In this document: positions 8,741 to 17,840 of the stretch, piece after piece
How positions within the stretch are numbered: the stretch's first letter is position 1
Layout: every line of letters begins with the position of its first letter
Assembly (NCBI GenBank): GCA_003151515.1
Contig: PLXS01000016.1
Span: 22,914-86,913, forward strand
DNA: 64,000 nucleotides
Direction: 5' to 3'
Source: Opitutaceae bacterium
GTDB lineage: Bacteria > Verrucomicrobiota > Verrucomicrobiia > Opitutales > Opitutaceae
Position numbers and translations under genes: made by a program
The notes under the pieces: generated by a model
The model's input: the letters and a program-made list of their open reading frames with translations, nothing else
Told to the model about the DNA's origin: nothing
The model's database searches: none

Positions 8741-9460
8741 ATGACGATCGAAGCCCTGGCGCTGGTTAACCGGCGATTCTACGATGCCCTTTGGGGGTCC
8801 AGCCGTCTGGTGCGCCCCGAGCGGTTGAACACGTGGCAGCTTCTGTCGGAATTGGCCTCCAAGTCACCATCCCGCCTTGAAGTCGGGCCGGGCCTTCGGC
8901 CGCGCCTGCCAATTGCCGGAACCCATTTCATCGACATCAGCCCGTTTGCCGTTGCGCGCCTGAAGGCGGAGGGCGGGCTCGCGATGGAAGGCACGGTCGG
9001 CGCCCTTCCGTTTGCGGACGGGCAGTTCGACCTGATCTGCGCATTCGATATCATCGAGCATATCGAGGACGACCAGGGCGGCTTCCGGGAGCTGAGCCGC
9101 GTACTAAGGAAGGGCGGGCGTCTCGTCCTTTCGGTCCCCATACACGCGGCGCTCTGGACGGATTTCGACGCGCTGGTCGGGCATGCGAGGCGGTACGAGC
9201 CCGGGGAGCTCGTCGAGCGGCTCGGGCTCCATCATTTCGAGATCGAGCGGAGCGCCCCGTTTGGGATGCAGCCCGCCAATCCCTGGCTTGTGAGGCAGGG
9301 AATGCACTGGCTCATCCACCACCGGGAGACGGCGATGCGCTGGTACAATGGCTTCATCGCCCCGATCGGCCTGCTGTTCCAGAAGCGGCTACGGTTTTCC
9401 CCGGGGCTGATCGAGACGGGCGCAATCGACGAGCTGATCCTCGTGTGCGAGCGCCGGTGA
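8741..9460 (+). CDS. SAM-dependent class I methyltransferase
   Basis: 240 residues from the ATG at 8741, selected because GGAGGT lies four bases upstream; an in-frame start at 8693 is less likely. The Rossmann-type SAM site is recognisable: LEVGPGLRPRLP (motif I, variant of GxGxG), FIDISPFAV (motif II acidic residue), GALPFADGQFDLICAFDIIEHIED (motifs III/IV) and LSRVLRKGGRLVLSVP. This is the Methyltransf_11/UbiE-like fold. The C-terminal part, rich in aromatic residues (RWYNGFIAPIGLLFQ), may touch the membrane. The substrate is unknown; the context of polysaccharide enzymes does not decide it. Confidence 0.75.
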   Translation: MTIEALALVNRRFYDALWGSSRLVRPERLNTWQLLSELASKSPSRLEVGPGLRPRLPIAGTHFIDISPFAVARLKAEGGLAMEGTVGALPFADGQFDLICAFDIIEHIEDDQGGFRELSRVLRKGGRLVLSVPIHAALWTDFDALVGHARRYEPGELVERLGLHHFEIERSAPFGMQPANPWLVRQGMHWLIHHRETAMRWYNGFIAPIGLLFQKRLRFSPGLIETGAIDELILVCERR

Positions 9461-9559
9461 GTGCGGGCCCTGAAGGCGCGGGCCGGTTCCGGCGCCCCGA
9501 GGCCTGCAAGCAGGCTTGAGTGCGGGCTCAGTCGGACGTATACCCCGCCCTTCGATCGC

Positions 9560-12058
9560 GTGAAACCGGTCACGATCAGGTTGCTTTCGGCCCTTGCGTT
9601 GATTCTCGCTGCCAGCCCCCGCGTCCGAGCCGCCGCGGCGGCCAGGGAGCAGCAGACGATGGATTTTGGCTGGAAGTTCGCGCTGGGCGACCAGGCGGGG
9701 CCGGCAGACCCCGGTTACGACGACTCCAGGTGGGCCCCGGTGGACCTGCCGCACGACTGGAGCATTCACTTGGACTTCGACAAGAACGCACCTGCCGGAC
9801 GGGCGGGAGCCTTCCTGCCCACGGGAATCGGGTGGTACCGAAAGACCTTCAGCCTCCCGGAGGCCGACAGGGGCCGGCGGGTCTCAATCGAGTTCGAGGG
9901 CATCCGGGAACACGGCGAGGTGTCCGTGAACGGCCATTCCCTCGGCGAGCGCCCCTACGGCTACACGAGCGTGGCATACGACATGACGCCCTACCTTCAT
10001 TTCGGGGCGCAGGGCAACGTCGTCTCCGTGCGGGTGGACAATTCGCACCAGCCGAATTCGCGCTGGTATGCGGGCTCGGGCATCTACCGGCACACCTGGC
10101 TCGTGGTCACGGACGGGCTGCACATCCTTCAATGGGGAACCTTCGTGACAACCCCGCGGGTCGACCCGGACGGCGCCACCGTCAGCGTCACGGTGCAGGT
10201 CGTGAACCAGCGGGACGACGCGGCGGACTTCACGCTTGTTTCCACGCTCGTGGACGCGGACGGCCGTGAGATCCAGAATGCGCGCACCACCGGACGGCTG
10301 GACGCGGGCGCGCACGGCGAATTCACCCAGCAGATCGCGGCCGGCAAGCCGATCCTCTGGTCGATCGACACGCCCTATCTGTACCGGGTCCGCTCCTCGA
10401 TCTATAGGGGTGACGAGGCCGTGGACGCGCACGACACGCCATTCGGCATCCGCACCATCTCGTGGGACGTCGACAGGGGCTTTCTCCTGAACGGAAAGCC
10501 CGTGAAGCTGAACGGCGTCTGCCTGCACGCCGACGGCGGCCCGGTGGGCGTAGCCGTCCCGGAAGGTGTCTGGGTCAGGCGGCTGCAGGCCCTGAGGGAG
10601 ATGGGGTGCAACGCCATCCGCACGAGCCACAATCCCCCCGACCCCGGCTTCCTCGACCTGTGCGACCGGATGGGCTTCTGCGTCATGGACGAGGCCTATG
10701 ACGAATGGGAGATCGCCAAGGGGCAGGTGCAGCAGGGCTGCCACCTGTTCTTCGACGCATGGTGCGAGCGCGACACGACCGACTTCATCCGACGCGACCG
10801 CAACCATCCCTCGGTGGTCATCTGGAGCGCCGGCAACGAGGTGCCGGAGCAGACCTCCGACGGGGGCTCCGCGGTCCTGAAGCGGCTGGCGGACATATTC
10901 CACAGGGAGGACCCGACCCGCCCGGTGACCGTCGCCTGCGACAAGACGTACGCGGAGCCGAAGAGCGCCCCGCCCGAGTTCATGGCCCTCCAGGACGTCG
11001 CCGGCTACAACTACGTGGACCGCTGGCGCAACCGGGCCGAACTGTACTACAGCCTCGACCGCCGCCAGTTCCCGGAGCGCAAGTTCATAGGGACCGAGAG
11101 CGGTTCGATGGGCGGCGTGCGCGGCTACTACGGCGACCCGTTCCCCGCGGCCGCCCCGAACGACGCGGCGGCGAAGCCGCCGGGCCCCGCGACCTTTTGG
11201 GCGGCCTTCCGCAGCAGCCGGCCGCGGGTCGGCGTCGAGCAGCTGTGGAGGTTCGTGCGGAGCCACGACTATGTGGCCGGCGACTTCATGTGGACCGGGA
11301 TCGACTACCTCGGCGAGGGAGCGGTCAGCTCGCCCTCGGGCGTGCTCGACACCTGCGGCTTCAGGAAGGACGGCTACTACTTCTACCAGAGCCAGTGGAC
11401 GGCGGCGCCGATGGTCCATGTGTTCCCGCATTGGAACTGGAAGGGCAACGAGGGCCGGCCGCTCACCGTGTTCGCCTACACCAACTGCGACACGGTCGAG
11501 CTGTTCGTCAACGGCCGCTCGATGGGCGTGAAGGGCTACGAGTTTCCCATGGAGGGCATGGAACGGGACTGGGGCATCCTGCCCGCGCGCTCCCGGCAGC
11601 CGCGCACGACGGCCGACCTCCACCTGGCCTGGGACGCCATCTACGAGCCGGGCACGCTCAAGGCCGTCGGCAGGAGGGCCGGGCAGGTTGTGGCGACCGA
11701 TGAGGTCGCCACGGCCGGCGATCCCTCCGCCGTTTTGCTTACGGCCGACAAGGCGGCGGCGACCTGCGACGGCCGGGATGTCATCCATGCCGTCGTCCGG
11801 ATTGTCGACGACCAGGGCCGCACCGTCCCGACCGCCGACAACCTGGTCACGTTTGAGGTGAAGGGCGAAGGCAGGATCATAGGCGTCGACAATGGAAGCG
11901 CCTCGATGACCGAGAGTTTTCAGAGCAGCGAGCGCCACGCCTTCAACGGATGCTGCCTCGCCATCCTGCAGACGACCCGAAGCCCGGGAAGGATCAGCAT
12001 CACGGCGCGCTCCGGGTCGCTGCGCGAGGCGACGGTCGACGTGGACTCGCAGCCGTAG
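9560..12058 (+). CDS. Secreted beta-galactosidase-like enzyme, glycoside hydrolase family 2
   Basis: 832 residues from the GTG at 9560, which gives an immediate signal peptide (basic VKPVTIRLL, then SALALILAAS, cleavage near VRA-AAA); the frame stays open to a GTG at 9461. Order of domains: jelly-roll sugar-binding domain (QTMDFGWKF, LPHDWSIH), Ig-like sandwich, TIM barrel (LNGVCLHADGG, IRTSHNPPDPGFLDLCDRMG), then C-terminal DUF4982-like and Ig-like domains. The acid/base Glu is in IWSAGNEVPE (about 427) and the nucleophile Glu in FIGTESGS (about 513). It would hydrolyse terminal beta-galactosides or related sugars outside the cytoplasm. Confidence 0.88.
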   Translation: MKPVTIRLLSALALILAASPRVRAAAAAREQQTMDFGWKFALGDQAGPADPGYDDSRWAPVDLPHDWSIHLDFDKNAPAGRAGAFLPTGIGWYRKTFSLPEADRGRRVSIEFEGIREHGEVSVNGHSLGERPYGYTSVAYDMTPYLHFGAQGNVVSVRVDNSHQPNSRWYAGSGIYRHTWLVVTDGLHILQWGTFVTTPRVDPDGATVSVTVQVVNQRDDAADFTLVSTLVDADGREIQNARTTGRLDAGAHGEFTQQIAAGKPILWSIDTPYLYRVRSSIYRGDEAVDAHDTPFGIRTISWDVDRGFLLNGKPVKLNGVCLHADGGPVGVAVPEGVWVRRLQALREMGCNAIRTSHNPPDPGFLDLCDRMGFCVMDEAYDEWEIAKGQVQQGCHLFFDAWCERDTTDFIRRDRNHPSVVIWSAGNEVPEQTSDGGSAVLKRLADIFHREDPTRPVTVACDKTYAEPKSAPPEFMALQDVAGYNYVDRWRNRAELYYSLDRRQFPERKFIGTESGSMGGVRGYYGDPFPAAAPNDAAAKPPGPATFWAAFRSSRPRVGVEQLWRFVRSHDYVAGDFMWTGIDYLGEGAVSSPSGVLDTCGFRKDGYYFYQSQWTAAPMVHVFPHWNWKGNEGRPLTVFAYTNCDTVELFVNGRSMGVKGYEFPMEGMERDWGILPARSRQPRTTADLHLAWDAIYEPGTLKAVGRRAGQVVATDEVATAGDPSAVLLTADKAAATCDGRDVIHAVVRIVDDQGRTVPTADNLVTFEVKGEGRIIGVDNGSASMTESFQSSERHAFNGCCLAILQTTRSPGRISITARSGSLREATVDVDSQP

Positions 12059-12112
12059 AGGTGCCGCTCAAAAGGGGTGGCCACGCCCGGTCGGGGGCGC
12101 CAGCATGGCCCC

Positions 12113-12637
12113 ATGGACAGCGGCCTTCCCGTTCACGAACGCATCGTGCGCCTCCTGACGGAGGCCGGGGTCGGTTTTCGCCAGCTCCACCATGAGCCCA
12201 CGCCGACCTCCGCGGACGCGGCGCGCGTCCGGGGCGAGCCGATCGGCAGCGGGGCGAAGGCCCTGCTGCTCAAGGCCGACGACCGGTTTCGGCTGTTCGT
12301 GCTGCCCGGGGACCGGCGGCTCGACTCGGCTTCCATCAAGAGGCAGCTCGGCCTGGACCGGCTGCGCTTCGCCTCGAAGGAGGAGCTTTTTGCGCAGACC
12401 GGCCTCGCCCCGGGCGCCGTTCCCCCATTCGGGCACCCCATCCTTCCGTTCGAGCTGACGGCGGATGTGACGATCGGCCAGATCTACACCACCGTGGCCT
12501 TCAACGCCGGAAGCGCCACGGATTCGATCATCATGTCCGCGGCGGACTGGGACCGCGTGGCGAAGCCTGCCAGGCTGCCCATAACCGAGGCTGAGGTCCG
12601 CGACGCCAACCCGGCTGATGCCAAGCCGGGTCCCTGA
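12113..12637 (+). CDS. YbaK/EbsC-family aminoacyl-tRNA deacylase
   Basis: 174 residues. Typical YbaK/ProX features are VHERIVRLLTEAGV at the N-terminus, HHEPTPTSADAARVRG, the Lys-containing GSGAKALLLKAD, FVLPGDRRLD, and the active-site loop region GAVPPFGHP. Members hydrolyse mischarged Ala- or Cys-tRNA(Pro) in the cytosol. The start at 12113 is preferred to 12077 because family members begin close to this point. The gene stands alone, 54 bases after the GH2 gene. Substrate specificity (Ala versus Cys or another amino acid) cannot be told from these motifs. Confidence 0.8.
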   Translation: MDSGLPVHERIVRLLTEAGVGFRQLHHEPTPTSADAARVRGEPIGSGAKALLLKADDRFRLFVLPGDRRLDSASIKRQLGLDRLRFASKEELFAQTGLAPGAVPPFGHPILPFELTADVTIGQIYTTVAFNAGSATDSIIMSAADWDRVAKPARLPITEAEVRDANPADAKPGP

Positions 12638-12674
12638 CCATCGAATGGGAACAGCCATTTGAGGGGAAGCCCAC

Positions 12675-12770
12675 GTGAACCGACGCAGGCTTCTCAATAC
12701 CCTGGGTGCGGACGGGGCCATGCTCGGGTATGCGAACTGCCTCAAGACCCGCGCGGGCGCCGGGTCCTGA
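12675..12770 (+). pseudogene. Remnant of a twin-arginine (Tat) signal sequence gene
   Basis: A GTG-started frame, preceded by GAGGGG, encodes VNRRRLLNTLGADGAMLGYA and stops after 31 codons. The first residues match the usual beginning of Tat-exported proteins (MNRRxFLxTLGAxGA), but the mature protein is absent: after about 20 residues the frame loses hydrophobicity and ends at TGA, just before the convergent enoyl-CoA hydratase gene. I read it as the decayed 5' end of a Tat substrate gene, perhaps a dehydrogenase or sulfatase-like enzyme. A chance resemblance cannot be excluded. Confidence 0.4.
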
Positions 12771-12784
12771 CTGCCCGGGTTTGC

Positions 12785-13597
12785 CTACTTCCCGCGCCGC
12801 TTCTTCGCCGCAGCCCAGGATGGCGGGCGCTTGTCTATGAACGCCTGGACACCCTCAAGCGCCGCCTCATCCATCATATTGCAGGCCATGATCTTGCCGG
12901 CATCCGCATAGGCGCCTTTGATGGGCTTCTCGATCTGGCGGTAGAACAGCGCCTTGCCCAGTGAAACCGCAACCTTCGGCTTGCTGACGATGCGCGCGAC
13001 CAGCGACTCGACCTCGGCGTCGAGGGCACCCTCCGGGGCCACACGGTTGATGAGGCCCCTTTCCCTCGCCTGCTGCGCGGATATGAAGTCGCCGGTCACG
13101 AGCATCTCGAAGGCGGCCTTCCGCGCGACGTTGCGCGAGAGCGCGACGCCGGGCGTGGCGCAGAACAGCCCCAGGTTGACGCCGCTTACGGCGAAGCGCG
13201 CGTCATGCGAGGCCACGGCGAGGTCGCACATCGCCACGAGCTGGCAGCCCGCCGCGGTGGCGACGCCCTGGACGCGGGCAATCACCGGCACGGGCAGCTC
13301 CTGGATGGCCATCATCACCGACGAGCACTTGGCGAAGAGGCGTTCGTAGTAGGCGAGCCTCGGCGCGGCCCGCATCTCCTTTAGGTCATGGCCCGCGCAG
13401 AAGGCCTTGCCCGCCGCCGCGATCACCAGCACGCGGGCGGACGTGTCGGCCGCCGCCCGCTCCAGGGCGGCCCGCAGGGCGTCAAGCATCGCCTCCGACA
13501 GTGCGTTGAATGCCTGCGGCCGGTTCAGCGTCAGCGTGATGACGCCGCGTCCGTCTTTTCCGTGGAGGACCAGGGGATCTTTGGCGGGGTGGGTCAT
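12785..13597 (-). CDS. Enoyl-CoA hydratase/isomerase family protein
   Basis: 270 residues of the crotonase fold. The oxyanion-hole segments are visible at FCAGHDLKEM (about 67-76) and GVATAAGCQLVAMCDLAVAS (about 111-130), and the C-terminal helices are complete. At the position where hydratases carry the first catalytic Glu the sequence is GVATAAGCQ, so neither hydratase glutamate is obvious; together with the HDL motif this resembles the ECHDC3 subgroup. It lies 34 bases downstream of an acyl-CoA synthetase on the same strand, so the two probably act on the same acyl-CoA. The precise reaction is not assignable. Confidence 0.82.
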   Translation of the reverse strand: MTHPAKDPLVLHGKDGRGVITLTLNRPQAFNALSEAMLDALRAALERAAADTSARVLVIAAAGKAFCAGHDLKEMRAAPRLAYYERLFAKCSSVMMAIQELPVPVIARVQGVATAAGCQLVAMCDLAVASHDARFAVSGVNLGLFCATPGVALSRNVARKAAFEMLVTGDFISAQQARERGLINRVAPEGALDAEVESLVARIVSKPKVAVSLGKALFYRQIEKPIKGAYADAGKIMACNMMDEAALEGVQAFIDKRPPSWAAAKKRRGK

Positions 13598-13631
13598 GGA
13601 TGCGTTTGGAAACGGGTTCCCGGCGGGGCGC

Positions 13632-15290
13632 TCAGGCAGGCGAGGCCGGGCCCCTCGCCCGCTCGCGCAACTCGAATTTCTGCACCTTGCCCGTGCTCGT
13701 CCTCGGTATGGGCTCGAAGCGGATCTCGCGCGGGGCCTTGTAGCCCGCGATCAGGGTCCTGCAGTGGGCCACGAGCTCCGCGGCGGTGGCGGACGCACCG
13801 GGCTTGATCTCGACAAAGGCCAGGGGCGCCTCGCCCCATTTGGGGTCGGGCCGCGCGACCACGGCGCAGGACTGCACGGCAGGGTGGCGGCACAGCGCGT
13901 CCTCGACCTCGATCGAGCTGATCTTCTCGCCGCCCGAATTGATGACATCCTTGCTGCGGTCCCTGATCTTCACATAGCCGTCGGGGTCGATCACGGCGAG
14001 GTCGCCGGTGCGGAACCAACCCCCGGCAAATGCCGCATCCGAGGCCGCGGGGTTCTTCAGGTAACCCTTCATCATGATGTTGCCGCGAAACATGATCTCG
14101 CCCATGGTCGCGCCGTCAGCGGGGATCTGCTCCATCGATTCGGGATTGAGGACGGTCATGCCTTCCTGGAGCGCATAGCGCACGCCCTGGCGGCCGTTGA
14201 GCCGGGTTTGCTCGGGCAGGCCCTGCTGCTCCCACTGCGGCTGCTTCACCGCCACGCAGGCCGGGCCGTAGACCTCCGTCAGGCCGTAGACATGGGTTAT
14301 GTCGATGCCGATCCGGGCCATTCCCTCGATCATCGAGGGCGGCGGGGGGGCGCCCGCGACCATGCCGCGCACCCCGTGGCGGCCCTTGAAGTCGATGCCC
14401 GCGCGCCACTCCTGAGGCGCGTTGATCAGCATGTTGTGCACGACCGGCGCCGCGCAGTAATGGCTGACGCCGTGGTCGCGGATCGCCTGGAAGACGGCCT
14501 TGGCATCCACGCGGCGCAGGCAGACGTGCGTGCCGCCAAGCATCGCGACCGTCCAGGGGAAGCACCAGCCGTTGCAGTGGAACATCGGCAGCGTCCACAG
14601 GTAGGCTGGGAACTGCGGCATCGTCCAGGTGACGGCGTTGCACACCGCGTTCAGGTACGCCCCCCGGTGGTGGGTGACGACGCCCTTCGGGCTGCCCGTC
14701 GTGCCGCTCGTGTAGCTCACCGCGATGGCGTCCCACTCGTCGGCGGGAATCCCAAGCCGGGCCATCGGCCCGTGCGCCGCGAGCAGGCCCTCGTAGTCCT
14801 GCGCGCCCAGGCGCTCGCCGGGCCCCGCATACTCGCTGTCGCAGACATCGATGACCCTGACTGGGCGGCCCCCGTCGGCCTTGAGCAGGCGCAGCGCCTC
14901 GCCGACCACGGGCGAGAACTCGCGGTCCGTGATGAGGACCGAGGTCTCGCAATGCCTCATCTGCAGGGCCAGCAGCGGCGCATTGAGCCGCGTGTTGAGG
15001 GCGTTCAGCACCGCGTTAAGCGAGGGCACGGCGTAGTGCGCCTCTATCATCTCGGGGGTGTTTGTCAGCATCACGCTGACCGTGCCCCCCCGGCCTATGC
15101 CCATGGATTTGAGCGCCGATGCGAGCCGGGCCGAGCGCTCCCGGGTCTGCGCCCAGGTGTACCGGCGCGCGCCATGCACAACGGCGGGCAGGCCGGCGAA
15201 CACCTCGCCGCTGCGCTCGACAAAGCTCACAGGCGAGAGCGCCACATGGTTGGCCGGGTTTCGCGCGAGGTGCTGCTCGTAGATGCTCAT
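13632..15290 (-). CDS. AMP-forming acyl-CoA synthetase
   Basis: 552 residues of the ANL superfamily. All core motifs are visible: the P-loop YTSGTTGSPKGVV (about 199-211), YGLTEVYGP, GWFRTGDLAVID with the ATP-ribose Asp, the hinge region RSKDVINSGGEKISS and the C-terminal catalytic Lys in TSTGKVQK. It activates a carboxylic acid with ATP to acyl-AMP and then to the CoA thioester. The sequence resembles the medium-chain group (PMFHCNGWCFPW). It is the first gene of a two-gene unit with the enoyl-CoA hydratase homologue; no thiolase or acyl-CoA dehydrogenase is in the window. Confidence 0.88.
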   Translation of the reverse strand: MSIYEQHLARNPANHVALSPVSFVERSGEVFAGLPAVVHGARRYTWAQTRERSARLASALKSMGIGRGGTVSVMLTNTPEMIEAHYAVPSLNAVLNALNTRLNAPLLALQMRHCETSVLITDREFSPVVGEALRLLKADGGRPVRVIDVCDSEYAGPGERLGAQDYEGLLAAHGPMARLGIPADEWDAIAVSYTSGTTGSPKGVVTHHRGAYLNAVCNAVTWTMPQFPAYLWTLPMFHCNGWCFPWTVAMLGGTHVCLRRVDAKAVFQAIRDHGVSHYCAAPVVHNMLINAPQEWRAGIDFKGRHGVRGMVAGAPPPPSMIEGMARIGIDITHVYGLTEVYGPACVAVKQPQWEQQGLPEQTRLNGRQGVRYALQEGMTVLNPESMEQIPADGATMGEIMFRGNIMMKGYLKNPAASDAAFAGGWFRTGDLAVIDPDGYVKIRDRSKDVINSGGEKISSIEVEDALCRHPAVQSCAVVARPDPKWGEAPLAFVEIKPGASATAAELVAHCRTLIAGYKAPREIRFEPIPRTSTGKVQKFELRERARGPASPA

Positions 15291-15497
15291 TCGCAGTTAT
15301 ATCCGCCCAGGCACGATTTTCATTTGTGGGCCCTGTTGGTTTTCACTGCGAGCCTCAAGAAGGGGAAGGCGGCTTGCCCCCCTTCGGTCGGAAACCCCGG
15401 ACCCCGCACGGTGCTCCCCTGGCCGGCTTCCCGCCGCAGATGGCCCGATCGACGGATCCCCGGGGTGCAGGGTGGCCAGCGCTCGCGGGCGGGCGGC

Positions 15498-16067
15498 TCA
15501 AAGGGTGACGTTCGTGTTCTCCACGTTTATCTGCCCCAAGAGCCGAATGAGGTTCGTCCTGCATTGGCGCGGGGTCTTCCCCGACGCGAGCGCCGACACG
15601 TGGATGTCGATCCAGGTGCTCTCCTCGATCCAGTGCGCCCGGATGTTGGAGTGCGTGCCCCCGGGGATATCCATGTTGTAGAGAACGGCATCCCAAGCGC
15701 CTATCTTCCTGAACTCGACCTCGGTGGGATCGGGCAGTCCGTTTATCGTCCACTGGATCGTATCCCCCTCGAATATCTTCCTCGTCGAGGTGAACTTCTT
15801 CGAAGGCTCTATCCACCCGCTTATCGAGATGTCGGGTCGCCGCTCGTTCTGGAAGAGGAAGTAGCGGGGGTTGAGCTTGGAGCCCGTTCCCGGATTGTTC
15901 TTCATGTCCCCCTTGGGGATGGTGACGGCAAGGGACGAGATGGGGACATTCAGCACATAGCCGTGCGGCAGCTCAATCACCTGGAGCGTCTCGCCCTCCG
16001 GCACGGAGGACAGCGCATGGGAATACGCAAAGAATGTGAACGAGGCCCCGAAGCTGGCGGATTGCAT
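15498..16067 (-). CDS. Hypothetical protein, possibly exported
   Basis: 189 residues, beginning MQSASFGASFTFFAYSHALSS, which could serve as a weak signal peptide (it lacks the usual basic start). The body alternates beta-like segments (VLNVPISSLAVTIP, YFLFQNERRPDISISGW, DTIQWTINGLPDP, STWIDIHVSAL) and ends with a Cys- and Arg-containing helix. The pattern resembles small periplasmic beta-sandwich proteins, but I recognise no family. It lies between the acyl-CoA synthetase and the HutI-like gene on the same strand, with about 75 bases to the latter and 207 to the former. Confidence 0.6.
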   Translation of the reverse strand: MQSASFGASFTFFAYSHALSSVPEGETLQVIELPHGYVLNVPISSLAVTIPKGDMKNNPGTGSKLNPRYFLFQNERRPDISISGWIEPSKKFTSTRKIFEGDTIQWTINGLPDPTEVEFRKIGAWDAVLYNMDIPGGTHSNIRAHWIEESTWIDIHVSALASGKTPRQCRTNLIRLLGQINVENTNVTL

Positions 16068-16142
16068 GAAGGGCCTTATACCTAGCCCATCCGGCCCCAG
16101 TGCCGCAAGGTGTTAAGAGCGGGCTTGGGGCTGCGAACCCCG

Positions 16143-17357
16143 CTAGGGTGGTCCCTTGACGACCTTTCCGCCGCAGACGATGAGGTCGACCGGGTTTCCG
16201 CCGGTCTCGTAGGCGAGCATCCGCTCGTCGGCATGCTGCAGGAGGATCAGGTCCGCCCGCCTGCCGACCTCGACCGTGCCGCGGTCCGTCAGGCCGAGGA
16301 CCGCCGCCGCGTTGACGGTGCATGCCGCGATCGCCTCCTGGGGCGTCAGCCCGCAGCGCCGGACGGCGAGGGCGATGGCGAAGGGCATCGAATGGCCCGG
16401 ATACGACTCCGGGCCGCAGCCAGTCGCAAGCGCCACGGCGCCGCCCTGGTCCACGAAGAAACCGGCACGGGCGAAGCGCCCGTCGGAATGGAAGCCCGTG
16501 CAGGGCAGGATCACGCCGCTCACATCGGATCCGGCCAGGGCCACAAGGTCGGGCTTCGTTGAGGCCTCCAGGTGGTCGACGCTTCGCGCGTGCAGCCGGA
16601 TCGCCTCCGGGACCATGCCAAGCGAGGTGAACCGGTCCGCCTGGACCCGGAGGGAATGGTGCCTCGAGGCCCGCTCGAAGAGGCGCACGCAGGTCTCGAC
16701 CGACCACGCGTGCTCCTCAACGCAGGCGTCGACCGTGATGGCCGGGAACTCCCGCGTGACCTCCGGGAGCATCTCCTTCAGGACCATCCTTGCGAAGTCG
16801 TCCAGGCGCCCTTCGAACGCGCCGGCGAGGAGGGCCGTGGGCACCACCGTCCCCTCCCAGTCCTGGCCTGCGCGCACGATCGCCCGCAGCATCTTGAGCT
16901 CGGCCTCGGTGGTGAGGCCGAGGCCGCTCTTGACCTCCACGGTCGTCGTCCCCTCGCGCAGCATCCGGCCGAGCCTCTCCCTGAGGCCCGCGGCCAGCTG
17001 CTTCCTCGTCGCCTCGCGCACGGCGAGGACCGTGGCGTGGAATCCGCCCCCCTTCTTCAGGATATCGGCCTGGGGAACGCCCCGCAGCCGCTCCTCCCAG
17101 TCGTCCACCCGGCTGCCCGCCCAGCAGGCGCGGGTGTGGCAATCCACGAAGCCCGGCATGAGCACGCGGCCGTTGGCGTCGATCACCTCGGTTCCCTCCG
17201 GGGCCTCGACCTTGGGACCGACCGCCGCGATCGCGCCGTCGGCGACCAGCAGCTCCCCGTGGGGGATCACCGACAGCTCCCCGAGCTCCCTGCCCCGGCG
17301 CGGGCGCGCGCCGGCGGACAGGGTGAGGATTCGGGCGTTTCGAACGAGCAGGCTCAT
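16143..17357 (-). CDS. Imidazolonepropionase (HutI)-like amidohydrolase lacking most metal ligands
   Basis: 404 residues with the full HutI layout: N-terminal beta domain, MPGFVDCHTR (about 67-76), RLRGVPQADILKKGGGFHATV, GTTTVEVKSGLGL, SVDHLEAS, and a final KVVKG strand. HutI hydrolyses imidazolone-5-propionate in histidine breakdown. Compared with known HutI proteins three of four metal ligands are replaced: the second His of HTH is Arg76, the His of LHADQ is Gln239 and the Asp of ATDxNPG is Gly313; only His74 remains. The substrate Tyr of SGYGL is Leu146 and the His of GAH is also absent. The frame is intact, so the protein seems retained. No hutH/U genes are nearby. Confidence 0.7.
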   Translation of the reverse strand: MSLLVRNARILTLSAGARPRRGRELGELSVIPHGELLVADGAIAAVGPKVEAPEGTEVIDANGRVLMPGFVDCHTRACWAGSRVDDWEERLRGVPQADILKKGGGFHATVLAVREATRKQLAAGLRERLGRMLREGTTTVEVKSGLGLTTEAELKMLRAIVRAGQDWEGTVVPTALLAGAFEGRLDDFARMVLKEMLPEVTREFPAITVDACVEEHAWSVETCVRLFERASRHHSLRVQADRFTSLGMVPEAIRLHARSVDHLEASTKPDLVALAGSDVSGVILPCTGFHSDGRFARAGFFVDQGGAVALATGCGPESYPGHSMPFAIALAVRRCGLTPQEAIAACTVNAAAVLGLTDRGTVEVGRRADLILLQHADERMLAYETGGNPVDLIVCGGKVVKGPP

Positions 17358-17504
17358 GGGCGATAGTCAGCCCCGGGTGGGTGGGGAGTGACGAGTGTGG
17401 CGCAAGGCGGGGCGTGCGTCCAACCCGCTTTCGCCTCGCCTCCGTTATTGGGCCCCTCTTGGCTCCCGCCAGACCGATTCAACGCCCCGCAGCCCAAGCC
17501 GCCC

Positions 17505-17840
17505 ATGTTGCTGGTTCGCCAGATATTCATTTCGCCCAGCCACAACTACTTTGGGCGCTACGGGCAGACAGCGGGCACGCATGAAACCGTGGAGGTCGAC
17601 GAGGCGGAGTGCGTGCCGGGCTTTGGCCTCAAGGGCGACCGGTTCTTCGGCCACCGCCCGGACTACAAGGGGCAGGTCACCTTCTTTTCAGAGGAGGTCT
17701 GGCAGCATCTGCAGGCCCACTTTAAGGTGCCGGCGCCTTCGGCGTCGCTGCCCCTGAGCTGGGGTCTGTACCAGAGCATCCTGAAGTCCAAGCCCCTCTT
17801 AATGGGGCCGCCGGCGCCCGCGACGCCGGCCAGGCCATGA
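17505..17840 (+). pseudogene. Truncated MOSC-domain protein
   Basis: The first 70 residues match the start of MOSC proteins closely (RQIFISPSHNYFGRYGQ, GTHETVEVDEAECVPGFGLKGDRFFG, DYKGQVTFFSEEVW), a domain used in molybdenum-cofactor sulfur chemistry. After LQAHFKVPAPSAS the similarity stops; the remaining residues are low-complexity (MGPPAPATPARP), and the part with the conserved Cys is missing. I do not find the rest in another frame before the next gene at 17837. This looks like a gene cut by deletion rather than a simple frameshift. It may still be translated as a 111-residue protein. Confidence 0.6.
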
